DNA of 64,000 bases, from contig JAEUWY010000019.1 in NCBI GenBank assembly GCA_022059125.1, positions 372,001-436,000 of the forward strand, written 5' to 3'. The position numbers and the translations under genes were made by a program. Below are positions 22,601-36,434 of the stretch, in pieces; the stretch's first letter is position 1; each line of letters opens with the position of its first letter. The notes under the pieces were generated by a model. It ran no database searches and had not been told where the DNA came from. It worked only from the letters and a program-made list of their open reading frames with translations. Origin of the DNA: Corynespora cassiicola. Lineage: Eukaryota; Ascomycota; Dothideomycetes; Pleosporales; Corynesporascaceae.

Positions 22601-23300
22601 CAGCATTCTAAAAAAGACTGTACAGGTTGTATGTTGTGCTCTTTGAGAACCTTTGGCGTCGCATGAATGACGGTTTCAAAAACGCACTTTCTCACTCATT
22701 CAGCTGCGAGCTTTTTCAAAAAAATGACTACACGGACTATGGCCCTGCAGCTGATGATTCAAAAACATGGATGGCCTACAGTATGTGCTGTCTCAAGAAA
22801 ACACCCACATCCTTTACAATGACGCAACGAAAAAAGCCCTCTAAAATAGGCTACAACCCTGTTGAGTGGCCTAAAATGATAATGTGTCGCGGTTGCAAGC
22901 ACTCTAAAACACCAGATCGTCGGGCACTATGTGCGGTCTCGAGATTCAACGTCGGATGTGCTGGAGCTGTAAAATTAGGAAGAGATTGCTCCATGCGCAG
23001 TACTCAACACCAATTCTCTACAAGGCAATTGATGAACTAAAAAGAAGCATCCATCAATAAATGGCAGTGCCCGCGTCTCTGCAAAACGTAGCAGCTTGCT
23101 TCTGATGTTGCTGATCTGGGGGGTAAAAAGATGAAGAAAACGCAGAAAATGCCTGCGCACTCCCGCAAAGTATTTCCATGTAGCCAGGCAAGGACTCCAG
23201 AACATGCATGCTGCGATGATGAAATTCAACATCAACAACTTCTATGCCCCACCCACGCAACGACCAAGTAAGCACCCTGAAAGCTGTAATATATTCTTTG
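19640..23300 (+). repeat. Array 1: diverged units with spaced (C)TAAAA elements
   Basis: No supportable gene occupies this AT-rich 3.7 kb. Oligo-A elements, often CTAAAA, TTAAAA or TCAAAA, recur on the plus strand. Measured examples are 20660, 20707, 20740, 20778, 20819 and, further on, 22676, 22716, 22760, 22795, 22829, 22871, 22913, mostly 33-47 bp apart. Several spacers contain short inverted repeats: AGCAG/CTGCT at 19696-19710, and AGTCCA/TGGACT and GCTCT/AGAGC further in. The polarity (CTAAAA on plus) agrees with the upstream TATA box. The small open frames (60-137 codons) are rich in Lys/Asn and match nothing I know. Confidence 0.5.
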
Positions 23301-23428
23301 AATTTCATTTAATTTCGCTCATAAAAATGCTAGAATGTCTATCATACCACATGGCGCGTCTCAATATTTTTTTTTTCGCACATGCTCCCCCCCTCGCGCT
23401 CAAATTCCCATGAGTCGGAGAAGAACCC

Positions 23429-25089
<1,661 letters not shown>

Positions 25090-27483
25090 TCAAATCAGGC
25101 CGTCCCAGATCTTCTCAAAGGCCTCGCACGCCAGCGGGAATTGATCCGAGTACAGCGAGTTGGACCGCGGCGTCGGCTCGTCCCACTGGAAATTGAGGGC
25201 CACCTCTGGGACCTCGAATTCGGCCCCGATGCCCGCCATGGTCTCGTCGCTCAGCGCGTTGGCCGTCGACGGCGAGAGGGGCGGCAGCTGACCGACGCTG
25301 TCCAGCGACGGGATGAATGGGAACTGCTGCTGCTGTTCGGCACCCTCACCGGCCTCAAAGTCTAGGATGCGGTCCACGTACTGCGTCTTGGTGCGGCGCC
25401 GCTCTTCCTTGAGCTGCTGGCGGTGCCGCACGATGGCCTCGGAGAAGCTGGACAGGATCTGCGAGTAGTGCTGTGCCTGGGGGCTGGAGCGCGCGAGGAA
25501 TTCGAGAACATGCCGGGCGCAGTTGAAGGCGGATTCCTTTTCGTGCTCACTGTCGTCTTGCACGAAGAGCGAGAAGCCGAGCACCAGGCCGGCCACGAAT
25601 ACAAAGGCCCTGCATTGTTTAGCTTTGTAGTTTTTGGGTGGGGGGGAGAGAGGGAGTAGCCTACTTTAATAGACACATGTTGTTGAACAAAAGCCCCGAC
25701 TCGCTGGCCCGGAAGCACACTTGGGCCATGTACACTGCAGACTCTATGCAGGCCTGCGCCAGTTGATGCACGCTCTGGTTGGGGTGCCGCCTCTTTTGGT
25801 CGGGCCCGCCACCGCCGCCCGCCTGGCTCTGCAGCGACACGGAGAGGTGCTGGATGAGGAATGGTCTAGTGATTAGGATGACGGAGAAGTAGTAGACGCA
25901 CGCCACGTGGATGTTCCCGACGGCGCTCTCCTGCTCCTCTGGGAGTGGCGAGAGGATTTGGGCGGCTGGGAACCGGCGCAGCTCGGGTCTGAGGCTGGCG
26001 CTCCACTGGCGGAGCTGCTGCAATATCTGGTCGGCCGCCGCCGAGTTCAACGTCTTGGAGCTGCTCAGCTTCTGTGCAAAGTCGTCAATGTAGGCCGTGG
26101 CCATGAAGGTGGCATCGAGGGCCATGTGTCGGTGGTTGATGTCGGGCATGTCCTCGCCGCTGTGCGATGGAGGTGAGGGTATGGGCATTGGAGGGACGCT
26201 GCTGTGTCTGCCCAGGATGGCCGTGACAATCGTCTCGAGCACACGCAGGCTCTGCCACGTCCGATATCTAAACCACGTCAGCTACGAAAGGATCCTTGGT
26301 AAAGTGAATTCCTACCTCACATAGCCAACACATGCACCCGGGTTACTCTGCCGCACCATCTCATGCAGCCCCAGCGATGTCGCCGCCTTGGATGCCACCC
26401 CGAGATACATGGACGCCCCATTCCTCCGACACGCGCCCAGCAGAAAGAAAGCCATCATGAGAAATACCCGCACCATGTCGACAGTCGGATCCATCAGCAT
26501 CCCCTGGAACGCAATCTGCCGGGCCTTGAAGAAGTGGAGGCTCGCCGCCTTGGCCTCGACATCGCTCGTGGCAGACACCTGGCGCCCGATGGCGAGCGCA
26601 AGATGCAGCGCCGCAGTGTCGGCGGGTGTGAGTCCGAGGGCAGAGCCTGCGTCGTCTTCGAGCAGGGGATACAGCTCTTCTTCGGTGTAAACGTTGATGA
26701 TGCCGCAAGTCTGTCGACAAGTCAGCGGGGATTGCACACCATGGACCAAGGCAATCCAAGCCAGCCGGTATACCGCGCAAAGAAACACAGGGAAAAGACA
26801 AGACTCACAGCCCCAAAATAACACCCAATCAACTCTCTCCTAAACTCCACGTTCTCCTCCCCCTGCCCCCCCTCCCCACCCCCCTCCTGCTGCTGCTGCT
26901 GCTGCTCCCCCAGCTCCACCTCCAACATGCGGTCCACCTCGCCATTATCCGTAAACGCAGACGGCCCCATGTACCGCCTGAGCGTGTGGCGCAGGAACTG
27001 CAAAAACGACAGCGATGCCGTCTCCCCGATGAACAGCGGCTCCCCCTTGCTGCTGCGCAGCATCCTGCTCTCGGGGGAGGGGAACGAACGCACCGTCTCC
27101 TCTGCGCTCGACGGGCTCGCAGACGTGGCGGAAGGTGTGTGCACAGCCGCCGTTCCATCCCGTGCTCCTTCTTTCCCGCGGTCCATCTCCTGCTGAAGGC
27201 TCTGGCTTTGGCTTTGGTTCTCCCGCGCTGCTGACAGCGGGCCTGCTGTTGATGGTGGTGGTGGTGCTGCTGCTGCTGCGTCCCGCGCCCTCCGCCCCCC
27301 CAGCACATCGACCATCTGGCGCCGCCGCGAGCTCTCGGCATAGACGCAGCGATGCGGCTGCCGGCGGTGCACGCAGGTCGCGCAGGGGACGCGCGAGTCG
27401 CAGCGCTTCTTGCTGGTCTGGCACGAGACGCAGGCGAGGGGCGCGCGGCGGCGGTCCTCGGGGCGGACTTTGGGGCGGCCCAT
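25090..27483 (-). CDS. Zn(II)2Cys6 transcription factor with fungal_trans middle domain
   Basis: Four exons (27483-26809, 26710-26316, 26267-25665, 25609-25090) join in frame to 730 aa. The N-terminus carries the binuclear zinc cluster ACVSCQTSKKRCDSRVPC then ATCVHRRQPHRC (six Cys, residues about 18-46) after a basic start (MGRPKVRPEDRRR). An Ala/Pro/Ser/Gln-rich linker includes a Gln run and a Gly/Glu-rich segment. The middle homology region is recognisable from LHLALAIGRQVSA, KARQIAFQGMLMDPTVDMVRVFLMMAFFLLGACRRNGASMYLGVASKAATSLGLH and the YRTWQSLRVLETIV that follows the second intron. The C-terminus is acidic (DFEAGEGAEQQQQ). It lies directly behind the decarboxylase on the same strand, so local control of that gene, perhaps by aromatic acids, is a reasonable inference. 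Confidence 0.92.
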
Positions 27484-28272
27484 GGCTTATCTCTTCACGG
27501 GTACTGCCGTTCGTTTCCCTTCTCTTTCCTGCTCTTTTTCCTGCTCTTGGTTCCTCGGCGGGGACTAGGGGTGCAGAGAATAGGGTAAAGGGGTGCGCGA
27601 ACGCGGATGTGGTTGCAGATGCAGTGCAGCGGGAAGGATGGTTAAGGGTCTCGTGGCTCGAGCAGCGGTCCTGGGGATACGGTAGGCTAGATGGGGCTGT
27701 TCTTATCGTCGGCTAGTGGTAGCCGGGGGTGAGCGGGCGCGCTATCGAGCTTCGCGATCCCTGGTAGTCTGGAATGCGGGGTCCTTAGCGCGAATCCAGG
27801 GCGTGGGAGATGGTTTGGCCGGGTGCCGGCTGGGGGTGGGTGGCCATGGTGTTGGCGATGAGGCTCGGAACTTGCCTTGTGGTTGATGTGGCGGAACGAG
27901 GCGAGAAAAGAAAGAGAAGAGTAAAAGGGAGTTGAAAGACAAACGGAATTGATACGATACTCGAGCTGGAATAGATACTACTTTTACACATGTAAACCCT
28001 CGGAAAAATCCATGCGCTATGCAAATAACGACCGTAGTGTGCGCAACTCTTCCCCAGTACTAAATCCCAAAGAAAACCAATCTCTAAAACTCTATAGGCC
28101 TTGTTCTTCAGACAGGCAATATCGAAAATAAAGGTCCGAAAAAGGAGCGCTCGGACAAGAAGAAGGGTATAAAACGGAACCGCCTTTTAACTGTGACCCA
28201 CATCTACAACAACAAAAGAAAGACAAAACTCCATCCATGCAGTATTACCTTCCAACTCCCTGACTCATCCAC
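27484..28272. other. Intergenic; no gene seen
   Basis: The stretch holds the regulator's promoter (CT-rich with CTTTTTCCTGCTC runs near 27500-27545) and the 3' flank of the wall-protein gene. No family motif is visible in any frame. Confidence 0.5.
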
Positions 28273-31200
28273 TTACAATAGCATAAACCCTCCCGCGAAC
28301 AAACTCATCACCAATACCGCACCCTGCCACCCCAACCCCTTAGCATCCACCCCGACAGGCACCGCCCTCGGCACTGCCGCCCCCGTGAACTGTGCAGGAC
28401 TAGTAGTCTGCATTGGAGGTCGCGTTCCCGTTGGCCCATCCAGGAATCCCGACTGCATCGTCATGTTGCCCGTGTGCGACGCGGGGGGCGGGTATCCGCC
28501 ATACGGCGGGGGCACCTCGACCATGGTGGTGGCCGGGGGGTAGGACGGGGGCGTGTGGCCGTAACCGCCGGCCGTCGTGTTGGGGTAGCCGCCGCCGCCG
28601 GTGCCGCCGGTGGAGAGGGTGATGGTCTGGGTGGAGGAGGTGGTGCAGGGGGTTTCGGCGGAGGGGGGAGGGGTTTGGACAGGGGGCTCCGAGGGGCAGT
28701 CAGGACCGGAGCATGGAGGGGACGACTCGGTGGGACAGTCGTAGCCATCGCATGGGGGAGGGGTCTCGGTTGGGGGCTCGGTGGGACAGTCGCCATCGCA
28801 CGGCGGTGGCGTCTCGGTGGGAGGCTCTGTTGGCGGCGTCGAGACCGGGGGTTCGGCGGGCTTGCTTGGCTCGTATCCACCAGGAGGAGGAGTCTCGGTG
28901 GGAGGCTCAGTGGGTGGCTGAGAGTTGTTGCAGTCGTAGCCATCGCAAGGAGGGGGAGTCTCGGTCGGGGGCTCAGTTGGGCAGTCTCCGTCGCAGGGCG
29001 GCGGGGTCTCGGTAGGAGGCTCAGTCACAGGCGTCGACACTGGGGGCTCAGCTGGAGGCTCTTGAGGGCAGTCACCATCGCAGGGAGGAGGAGTCTCGGT
29101 CGGAGGCTCGGTAGGAGGTGTCGAGACGGGAGGCTCAATAGGCTTGCTGGGTTCGTCTCCACTGGGGGGAGGAGTCTCAGTTGGAGGTTCGCAACCATAT
29201 CCATCGCATTCAGGAGCAGAAGTTGTCGGGGGTTGCTCGGGAGGCGAGTCGGGGTTCTCCGGAGGAGGCGTGGGGACAATATCGCCAGTTGAAGGAGGAG
29301 AAACGGGCGGGTTGACAGGCTCACTGGGCTCTTCCACAGTTGGAGGCGGTGTGGGCGTCGAAACGGGAGACTCCGCAGGCTGGCTTGGTACATCGGGGTT
29401 CTCTGGGCAGTCATAGCCATCGCAAGGAGGAGGAGTGGGGACAATGTCGCCAGTTGAAGGAGGAGACACCGGGGGCTCCGCAGGCACGCTTGGCTCATCA
29501 ACTGGGGGAGGTGGTGGGGTTGACATGGGCGGCTCCACAGGCTGGCTAGGAACATCGGGGGTCTCGTTGCAGTCATAACCATCGCAAGGCGGCGGGGTGG
29601 GCGCCTCTGGGGGAGACTCAACCATTGAACTCGAAACCGGGGGCTCTACTGGAACGCTAGGAACCTCAGGAGGGTTCTCCGGCGGGGGCGTGGGCTGCTC
29701 AGAAGACTCGGTCGTGGAGGGTGGTTCCATAGGCGGGATTGCAGGCTGGCTTGGAGGGTTCTCGGGCGATTCATTGCAAGAGTAGTCATCGCAAACAGTG
29801 GTAGATGGCGGCTCGGGAGCGTCAGTCGAAGGCGGCGGTGGTGGAGCAGTAGTCTTAGGAGGCTCCACAGGTGGGTTCTCCGGAGGCGAGGAAGGCTGCT
29901 CAGGAGGGTTCTCAGGAGGCGACGACGGCTGCTCAGGAGGGCTCTCTGGAGGCGAAGAAGGCTGCTCGGGAGGCGAAGGCGGAGCAGTCGAGACTGGAGG
30001 CTCTACAGGTGCGCTAGGAATCTCTGGTGGTGGGCTATCAGTCTTGGGGGGCTCAGTCGCAGGAGGCAGAGTAGATGAGTCACAAGGTGTTGTGGTAACC
30101 GGAGGCTCAATCGGAGGCTCAACTGGAGGCTGTTGAGGGCAGTCATAACCATTGCAGCCGGGGTCGCTCTCAACCGGGGGAGAAACAGGCTCGCTCTGTG
30201 GGGGAGAGGGGGGCTCGCTCTGGGGAGGGGCAACAGGTGGTGGGCAGTCATAGCCGTTGCATCCAGGGTCGCTCTCCACGGGAGGTGACGGTGGATTGCT
30301 CTCCACCGGTGGACTAGGTGGCTTGGGGCATTCGTATCCGTTGCAGTTGGGCTCGCTCTGAACAGGGGGGCTAGGAGGACTCTCAGGGCTATCGGGACAG
30401 TCGTACCCAGAGCAAGGAGGTGGTGTAATGACCGGAGGCTCAATAACGGGAGCGCTGGGCTCGTATGGTGGGTACTGAGCTCCACCAGTTGGCGGCGGCT
30501 GGTACACGGTAACAGTGCTTCCACCGCAAGTGCTAGCAGAATCGCCATATCCAGCAGTAAGAACAAAACCAGGAAGCTGGTTGCCAACACCAGCAGCAGC
30601 AGCTTCAGTCGCTTGGGCGAAACCCTCGCCAGGAGCCAAGCATCTCGTTCCGAGCTCAAACTTGGTGGAAAAGATTTCAGCAGCAGTGCCGATGGGGTCA
30701 ATGGGAAGGATTGGGAAGCTGAAATCAGCGCCGACGTCGAGAACAATGGAAACGTTGGCATCGACGATTATGACAGGGCTGAGGTCACCATTCGTGCTGT
30801 TCCCAAGGGGAGCGACCGAGGTGCTGTTTCCGCCCAGAATAGACTTGCAGTCTCCGTTGGGCTTGGCAGTGATGAGAGCATCGAGGCGGGGCAAGTCCAT
30901 GGAAACGGTGACGGAAGCATCGAGCTTATCGGCGAACATGAAGCCAATGGGAATCGTCGGCACAAAAGCAAGTCCAAGAAGAATGTCGACATCGGTGACG
31001 TTGGCGCTGAAAGGCAGAGGCTCGAGGGTCGACTCGGCGAAACCGCTGACACCACTCTTCTTCAAGTCGCCCAGCTCAATACGTATCGATGCGTCATCAG
31101 GAACAGTGACATCAATACCGTATGATAGGTCAAGGCCGCCTTCCACATCATAGTCGGCAGAGAGTCCAGCTTCAAAAACGGCACCAGCGCGTCCAATGTT

Positions 31201-32326
31201 GGGAATCGTGAAGCCAAGGACGGGCAGAGAAAAGAGCGTAATCTCGAAAGAACCGGTAGCACGGGGGCGGGCAAAGAGGTCAAAGTGACCAAAGACCGAG
31301 TTGGCCTTGAGTTCGATGAAACCACCGGTAATGACGCTGGATATATCCTTGCCATCATCACCGCCCTGGAGAAAGTCAGGGACGACATCGAGCTCGCCCA
31401 CATCAATCTCGAAAGCACCCTGCGAAAGTGTAATGGTACCCTGGGTCGAACACTCTGTGCATCCAAGCTCGATTGGTAGATCAGCGGGCGTAGGAACGTT
31501 GACGAATTGTTCGAGTCCAGCAGTAAAGTCGGAAACCGAGAAAACCTCGTCAATCTTCTCCCAGGTAAGATCAAATTCGACAGAGTTGACATCATCCGGA
31601 ATGTCGGTTGGGATCTCGACTGGCTGGGGGGTAATGTCTGGCTCGCCGGCTTCCTGTCGCTTCCTGCGAGCAAAGTCGCGGTGCGTGCGGTAGTGGAACT
31701 TGTCAGTAGTGTGGCCAAAGGAAATGTCAAAGTGGTCAAAGGCGTCTTTCCACATTTTCTCGGCCACGGCGAGCTCCAAGGCATTCTCATCATCGGCAAA
31801 GGCGACATCCTTGACACTGTAGACAGAGCGCTCCCCATCCGCATTGCAGCTCTCGTGCGAGGTGATGATCAGGCCACCATCCTCGTCCGAACAGGCCAGC
31901 CTTGCGTCGCGAGCAGCGATTCTGTCCTTGAAGACGAGCTTCATCTTGCCATCAGACCCACACTTGACATCCTGGAGGTAGTCTTCAATCTCTTCCAGGT
32001 TGAGGATGGGCTTCTTCGATCCGACGGTAACATGCGAAGCAAAGACGGGCCTGCCGCTGAGGCCATTCTCCTCTGTATCAAAGTTAGCTTGATTCAATCA
32101 CATTGCATGGTATCCCACCTTCAATGTAAGCAAGCTCAGACCCAAACTTCTTCTCTATTCTCAAGCCTCGCCGATGGAGGTTTGATCTCCGGGTTGCCGC
32201 CCGCAGCACGCGATCTGTTTGCGGGGCGCTGGGAACTGGCACTGCTGGCACCGCCGCAGCTGCGACCTCGCTTCCGAGATAGCCCGCTGCCAACAGCAGG
32301 GCACTGATTTTGGAAAAACCACCCAT
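28273..32326 (-). CDS. Large proline-rich GPI-anchored cell-wall protein
   Basis: Exon 32326-32119 and exon 32072-28273 (46-bp intron) encode 1335 aa. An N-terminal signal peptide (MGGFSKISALLLAAGYLGSEVAAAA) is followed by a basic propeptide-like stretch. The globular part spans about residues 70-560. It contains a conserved-looking segment around KCGSDGKMKLVFKDRIAARD and a second, beta-rich region with CTECSTQGTITLSQ, both resembling uncharacterised fungal surface-protein domains (DUF7029/DUF7223-like; assignment tentative). Then come about 600 residues of Pro/Ser/Glu/Thr-rich repeats with recurring Cys pairs such as CDGYDC, CNGYDC, CSGYDC and CDGDC. The C-terminus is a GPI-anchor signal (hydrophobic WQGAVLVMSLFAGGFMLL at the very end). 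It is probably a structural or adhesive wall protein. Confidence 0.85.
28690..30480 (-). repeat. Coding Pro-rich repeat tract with Cys-pair motifs
   Basis: Tandem, imperfect coding repeats built on PPTETPPPCDGYDC, EPPVSTP and SPPEQPSSPPENPP lie within the wall-protein gene. They are long enough to allow unequal crossing-over and length variation. The Gly-rich open frames on the opposite strand are shadows of these repeats. Confidence 0.8.
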
Positions 32327-35300
32327 CTTGTTCTAAAAGGAAAAAAGGGGCGGGAAAAGCGTGTCGCCGTCTCTAGGACGCGAATGAAGAAGACGTCGAA
32401 GCGATGGTCGAGTACTCAAAACATGTATCGAATATGTATACAAATTGAAGCAAAGGATAACGACGGACTCTACTAGAGAGACTAGAACGGAATCGATATA
32501 GGAAAAAAAGAGGAATGAAACACGGAGTAGATGTAAAACCTACAAGAATGTACTGATGGCCTCGATTCAGACGTCCGACGGCTCCTACATATCCTCTCTC
32601 CGTAGCGGCACAGCCCACAGCCATTTCCCTAGAGGTCCCGATGCCGATCGCCGCTGGCCTCACCTGAACTCTACACGGACATCCTCCACTGTACAGACCC
32701 CTCGCACTCTTGGCCTGCTGGCGTCTGTACTCCCGGGAGAACGCCTGGACGCCTGCGTCTCAAGCCAGTCAGTGCGGCTAGCGTCAAGAGCCCGAGCGAC
32801 ATGCTTGATTGAGCCTGGGAACATGCTATAGGTTGGAAATAGTTGAGGAGGATGGCAGTAAAGGCGAGCAGGGTGCGGAGGATTTCTCAAGTAGGGACAG
32901 GGGTGCGAAACGTAGCTTGTGCGGGGAGAATTCGGGTATCCAGTCGGGTTAGCGTCTAGGCGAAAAGCCTCATGTCCACGATACACTACGAACGTATGGT
33001 GGTATTTTATTCGAAAAATAGCGGAAGATTCTGAGAAAATGGAATTATCAGTCTCTCTGATCGCGTTCAAACCCCAAAAGTTTCCCTTGGGAAACAGTCT
33101 TGTTCCTCAGAGCTCAACGCCCAGCCCTTCGGACATCAGACGCCACGTCGGACTTCGACCGCGCCAAGCCAAGCTCTTCATCCCATTTCATCCTCAGCTG
33201 TATATCACGCACAGAGGCCAGAAAAGGGAAACCCGACGGAAATTTCTTGTAATACTGCCCAATCTGGTTGTTCGGCACCCAGCCCAGTTGGCTTGGGGAT
33301 AGTGGCCTCTAGGCGTGATGCAGCGATTTGCCCGACTAAGGCCTCTACCTTTTAGCTACTTTTCCTTTGAATACTTACTTTTTCGGTATAGCTTCATCTT
33401 AATCTCCCAAAATAATAGCAGGTAGGAAGAAATGCGCCACAAGACCATGTCGTGAGGCATAAGCCTCAGTAGGCCGCAAGTTGCTGCATGTAGTCACCGC
33501 GCTGCAGGCTGAATGGAGCAAGGAATAATTTGTGCACAACCATTTCGGACTTTTTAATTCTTTAGCATTGATATTTTCTTCCAAACAATGCGAATGCTAC
33601 TGCGCTACTGCATTTGAATCATCCAAATCAAAGAATCGTTAGTCCAGCCCCCATACAATACGAATACCTAGGTAGTTGTTACATAAAAACACGTGCTTTC
33701 CATCTACCACTGCATATGCCACTCATCGCATCAATCTCACGCCGTTGCACAGTCCAACACTGCTTCCATCGAGAAGCCAAGCCCATATTTCCCGCTGAGC
33801 CTCATTCATCGCCAAGCCCTCACGATCCCATCCAGTCCCGAAGGATCACACTATCCCCCATCCGGCAACACGTCGTCGAAAAGAAGAGTCAGCACGACCA
33901 AAAAAAGAACCACCCTTGAGTATTCCCGAGCCCACGCCATTCGCGGGCCTTTTACTCCCGGACCCCTATGCCATATGGAGTCGGGCTTACAGCACAGCTC
34001 AAGATGCCCATCTTTGACTCAGCTGCCTGTTAATCATGGCCGGCTTCGGGGCCTGTGCCAGAGCACTGCCGTCCCCCTCGGGCACATTCCCCAGAGCCGA
34101 TCTCGGGATCGCACTTCTAAGAGAATCAAAAAAGAAGCCTCTGCTGACACGCCCCCAATCCCCCAATCCCCCAATGCAGTATACGAGACGAAAGTCCCAT
34201 TGCCGAATCGAGTACTTCGGCGAAAACGTGCGTGCAAGCGGGAGTGCCGGAATTGCGAAATTGATTCTCCTGCGATACGGTGCTTATTTGGGAAAGTCCA
34301 TTTTCTCGTCTTGCGCCGGCTGGTGGACGGGTGGTCTCATGGTCGGAGTTTGGAGATTGGACGGGGGCCTGGGGAGCCTTGAGAGGGAACCATAACATGC
34401 GCTCTAGATGCGGGTCACGCCATGCCAAATCTCCAGTTCGACGGGTGGCATCTTCAAAAACTCCATCTTGTCCCCGCAGAAATCGGAGTTTGGAGATTGA
34501 AAAGGGTCTCCGGATGGGTCTCGCAGCCGGCAATCTGCGGAGGGGTCAGCGTGTGGAAATTGTCGATCGTAGGATTTTCGGCTTTCCCCGCTAAGGGAAG
34601 AAGCCGAGTGTTGGCGTAGATGTAGTCAGCGGCCCTGGTTGCTATTTTGAGTGGTTTGAGGTTCTGCAATCGCTGACTGGATGGGAATGCGCTGCGGCTT
34701 GAGAGTTGTAAAGAACTTGCAAGATAGATGTGGAGCTCTGTGTATATGCGTGTATTTAATGAATTGACGCAAAACTAAAGACGAACTTTTGTTACGAGGA
34801 AACTCTCAACTGGCAGAGCTTGCAAGATTACTGCGATCAATAGGTTACTGCGAATCTTTTTTCGCTGTCAAATAGGCCTTGGGCTATCGATCATTAAACT
34901 TTCCCCGTCATCATGTTCAAACTCAGACAAGAGCTTTAAAAGATACAAATATAGTATTTCGTGGGTCGCGCACCTGTCGGAACTTTCGCTATTTAGTGTA
35001 TCAAATTCTGGGATAGCAAATACAAGAAAAAAAACTTATAACAAGCACAACATTAATTCGTAAGCTCTAATCCATCAAAATATAGGTAGGATCTTGCTGT
35101 GTTTCTGTTTTTTTTACTTACAGACATTAAAAACCTTTAATGTTTATATCTGCAGAGGCAGAACTTTCGGCAAAACAAATAAGAAAAAACCTACCTAGTA
35201 ATGATGCTATATCTCCAATATTAGAAGAGCTAAAACCAAGGATGCTGGATATATCTTAATAATATACTTGACAGAAAACAGAGACTGACTGGAAAGATCA

Positions 35301-36434
35301 GTCTAACAGATCTGTTGTGTCTTATCTGGCTTTAGGGATACTCTCTGAGAGGCACACACACAGGCTACAGCTGCTGAAAAGTAGCAATATAGAGGTGCGA
35401 CATCCATTATGAGTACGCATGTGACAAGATTATAGCATCTATTTCACTTGTTATTTAATTTATAGAAAACAACCCATATGTACTACCCTGTTGGCTACTT
35501 CATTAAAAAGCTGCTCTTGCAATTTGGTTACAGATCAATTCAAAATCAATACGCAGATTTCCACATCCAGATCTGAGGAAAATCGAAGGTCTTCATATTC
35601 TTGATAAACAGGCCTTCAGAGACACCTACTTGGTTCCCTGATTCACTTTTAGTAGGCAGGCATACATTATGCTGTCATTATTTATATACAAATAGCTCCG
35701 TGCCTTGAATTTCTCAGTCAGACTCCGCTCTTGTAGACCTTTGTGTCATAACGAGGGTGTCAGGTTGTTTGTGGCATGAGGCGTCGCGAAAATATGTTTT
35801 AGAGCGAGTCATAATACATGCCATCCATCAAGGCTTCCAGACAAAGTCCATGAGCAGGCTTCAGCGTAGTATTGCCCAATACAAGCAACTTCCAGTCATT
35901 CGACGATGAATGTCTAGATTTTAAGTTGCACCACTACAATGCTCGTGGACAGGGCCATTGCTATTTTTAATCTGCTGGCAAAGCAACACATGCGCGACTC
36001 CCGAAGGTTTTGTTAACAGAATCCCCATAATTCTAAAATTCGTTTGATTTTAATACGGGAGTCAGTGTCTTTTTAGTAGCAGGTGTGTGGTGTGTTCAAT
36101 TTTAACACCACCAATATGGGTTGCTCGCTCAAGTTGAGGAGCAAGAGTGTAGTGTGCATAGCAAAGGGTTAGAACGGGGCTTTTTGTATACATACCATGG
36201 ACAGCCAACCTATTTCACACAAAGAATCTATCAGTCTGCGGGGTGGGGGGCCTAGCCTAGAACTGCTGATGCCTGTGACCACATGACCTTTCCATAGCCA
36301 TCACAATCTTACGATTTGAGATAAGTCTCAATATTGATTCGTATCAAAAAGAACAGTAAAACATCATTGTATTTTAAAACGGATATCATCAAGGTAAGCT
36401 GTACAAAGAAGCCAAGATGGCGAACAGAATCCCT
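32327..36434. other. 4.1-kb intergenic stretch; no supportable gene
   Basis: Up to about 34.6 kb the DNA has mixed composition, with a (CCCCAATC)3-like repeat at 34152-34176 and a direct repeat TCGGAGTTTGGAGATTG near 34343 and 34484. From about 34.7 to 36.4 kb it is AT-rich with few long open frames, as in decayed repeats. I could not recognise a transposase, reverse transcriptase or terminal repeats. Confidence 0.5.

Noticed and set aside
28474..29292. Gly-rich open frames on the plus strand over the wall-protein gene
   Set aside because: They are translations of the Pro-rich repeat in the opposite frame, without independent support.
34700..36400. AT-rich stretch suspected to be a decayed transposon
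   Set aside because: I could not identify terminal repeats, a target duplication or any transposase or RT motif in any frame; it may be one, but there is no support.
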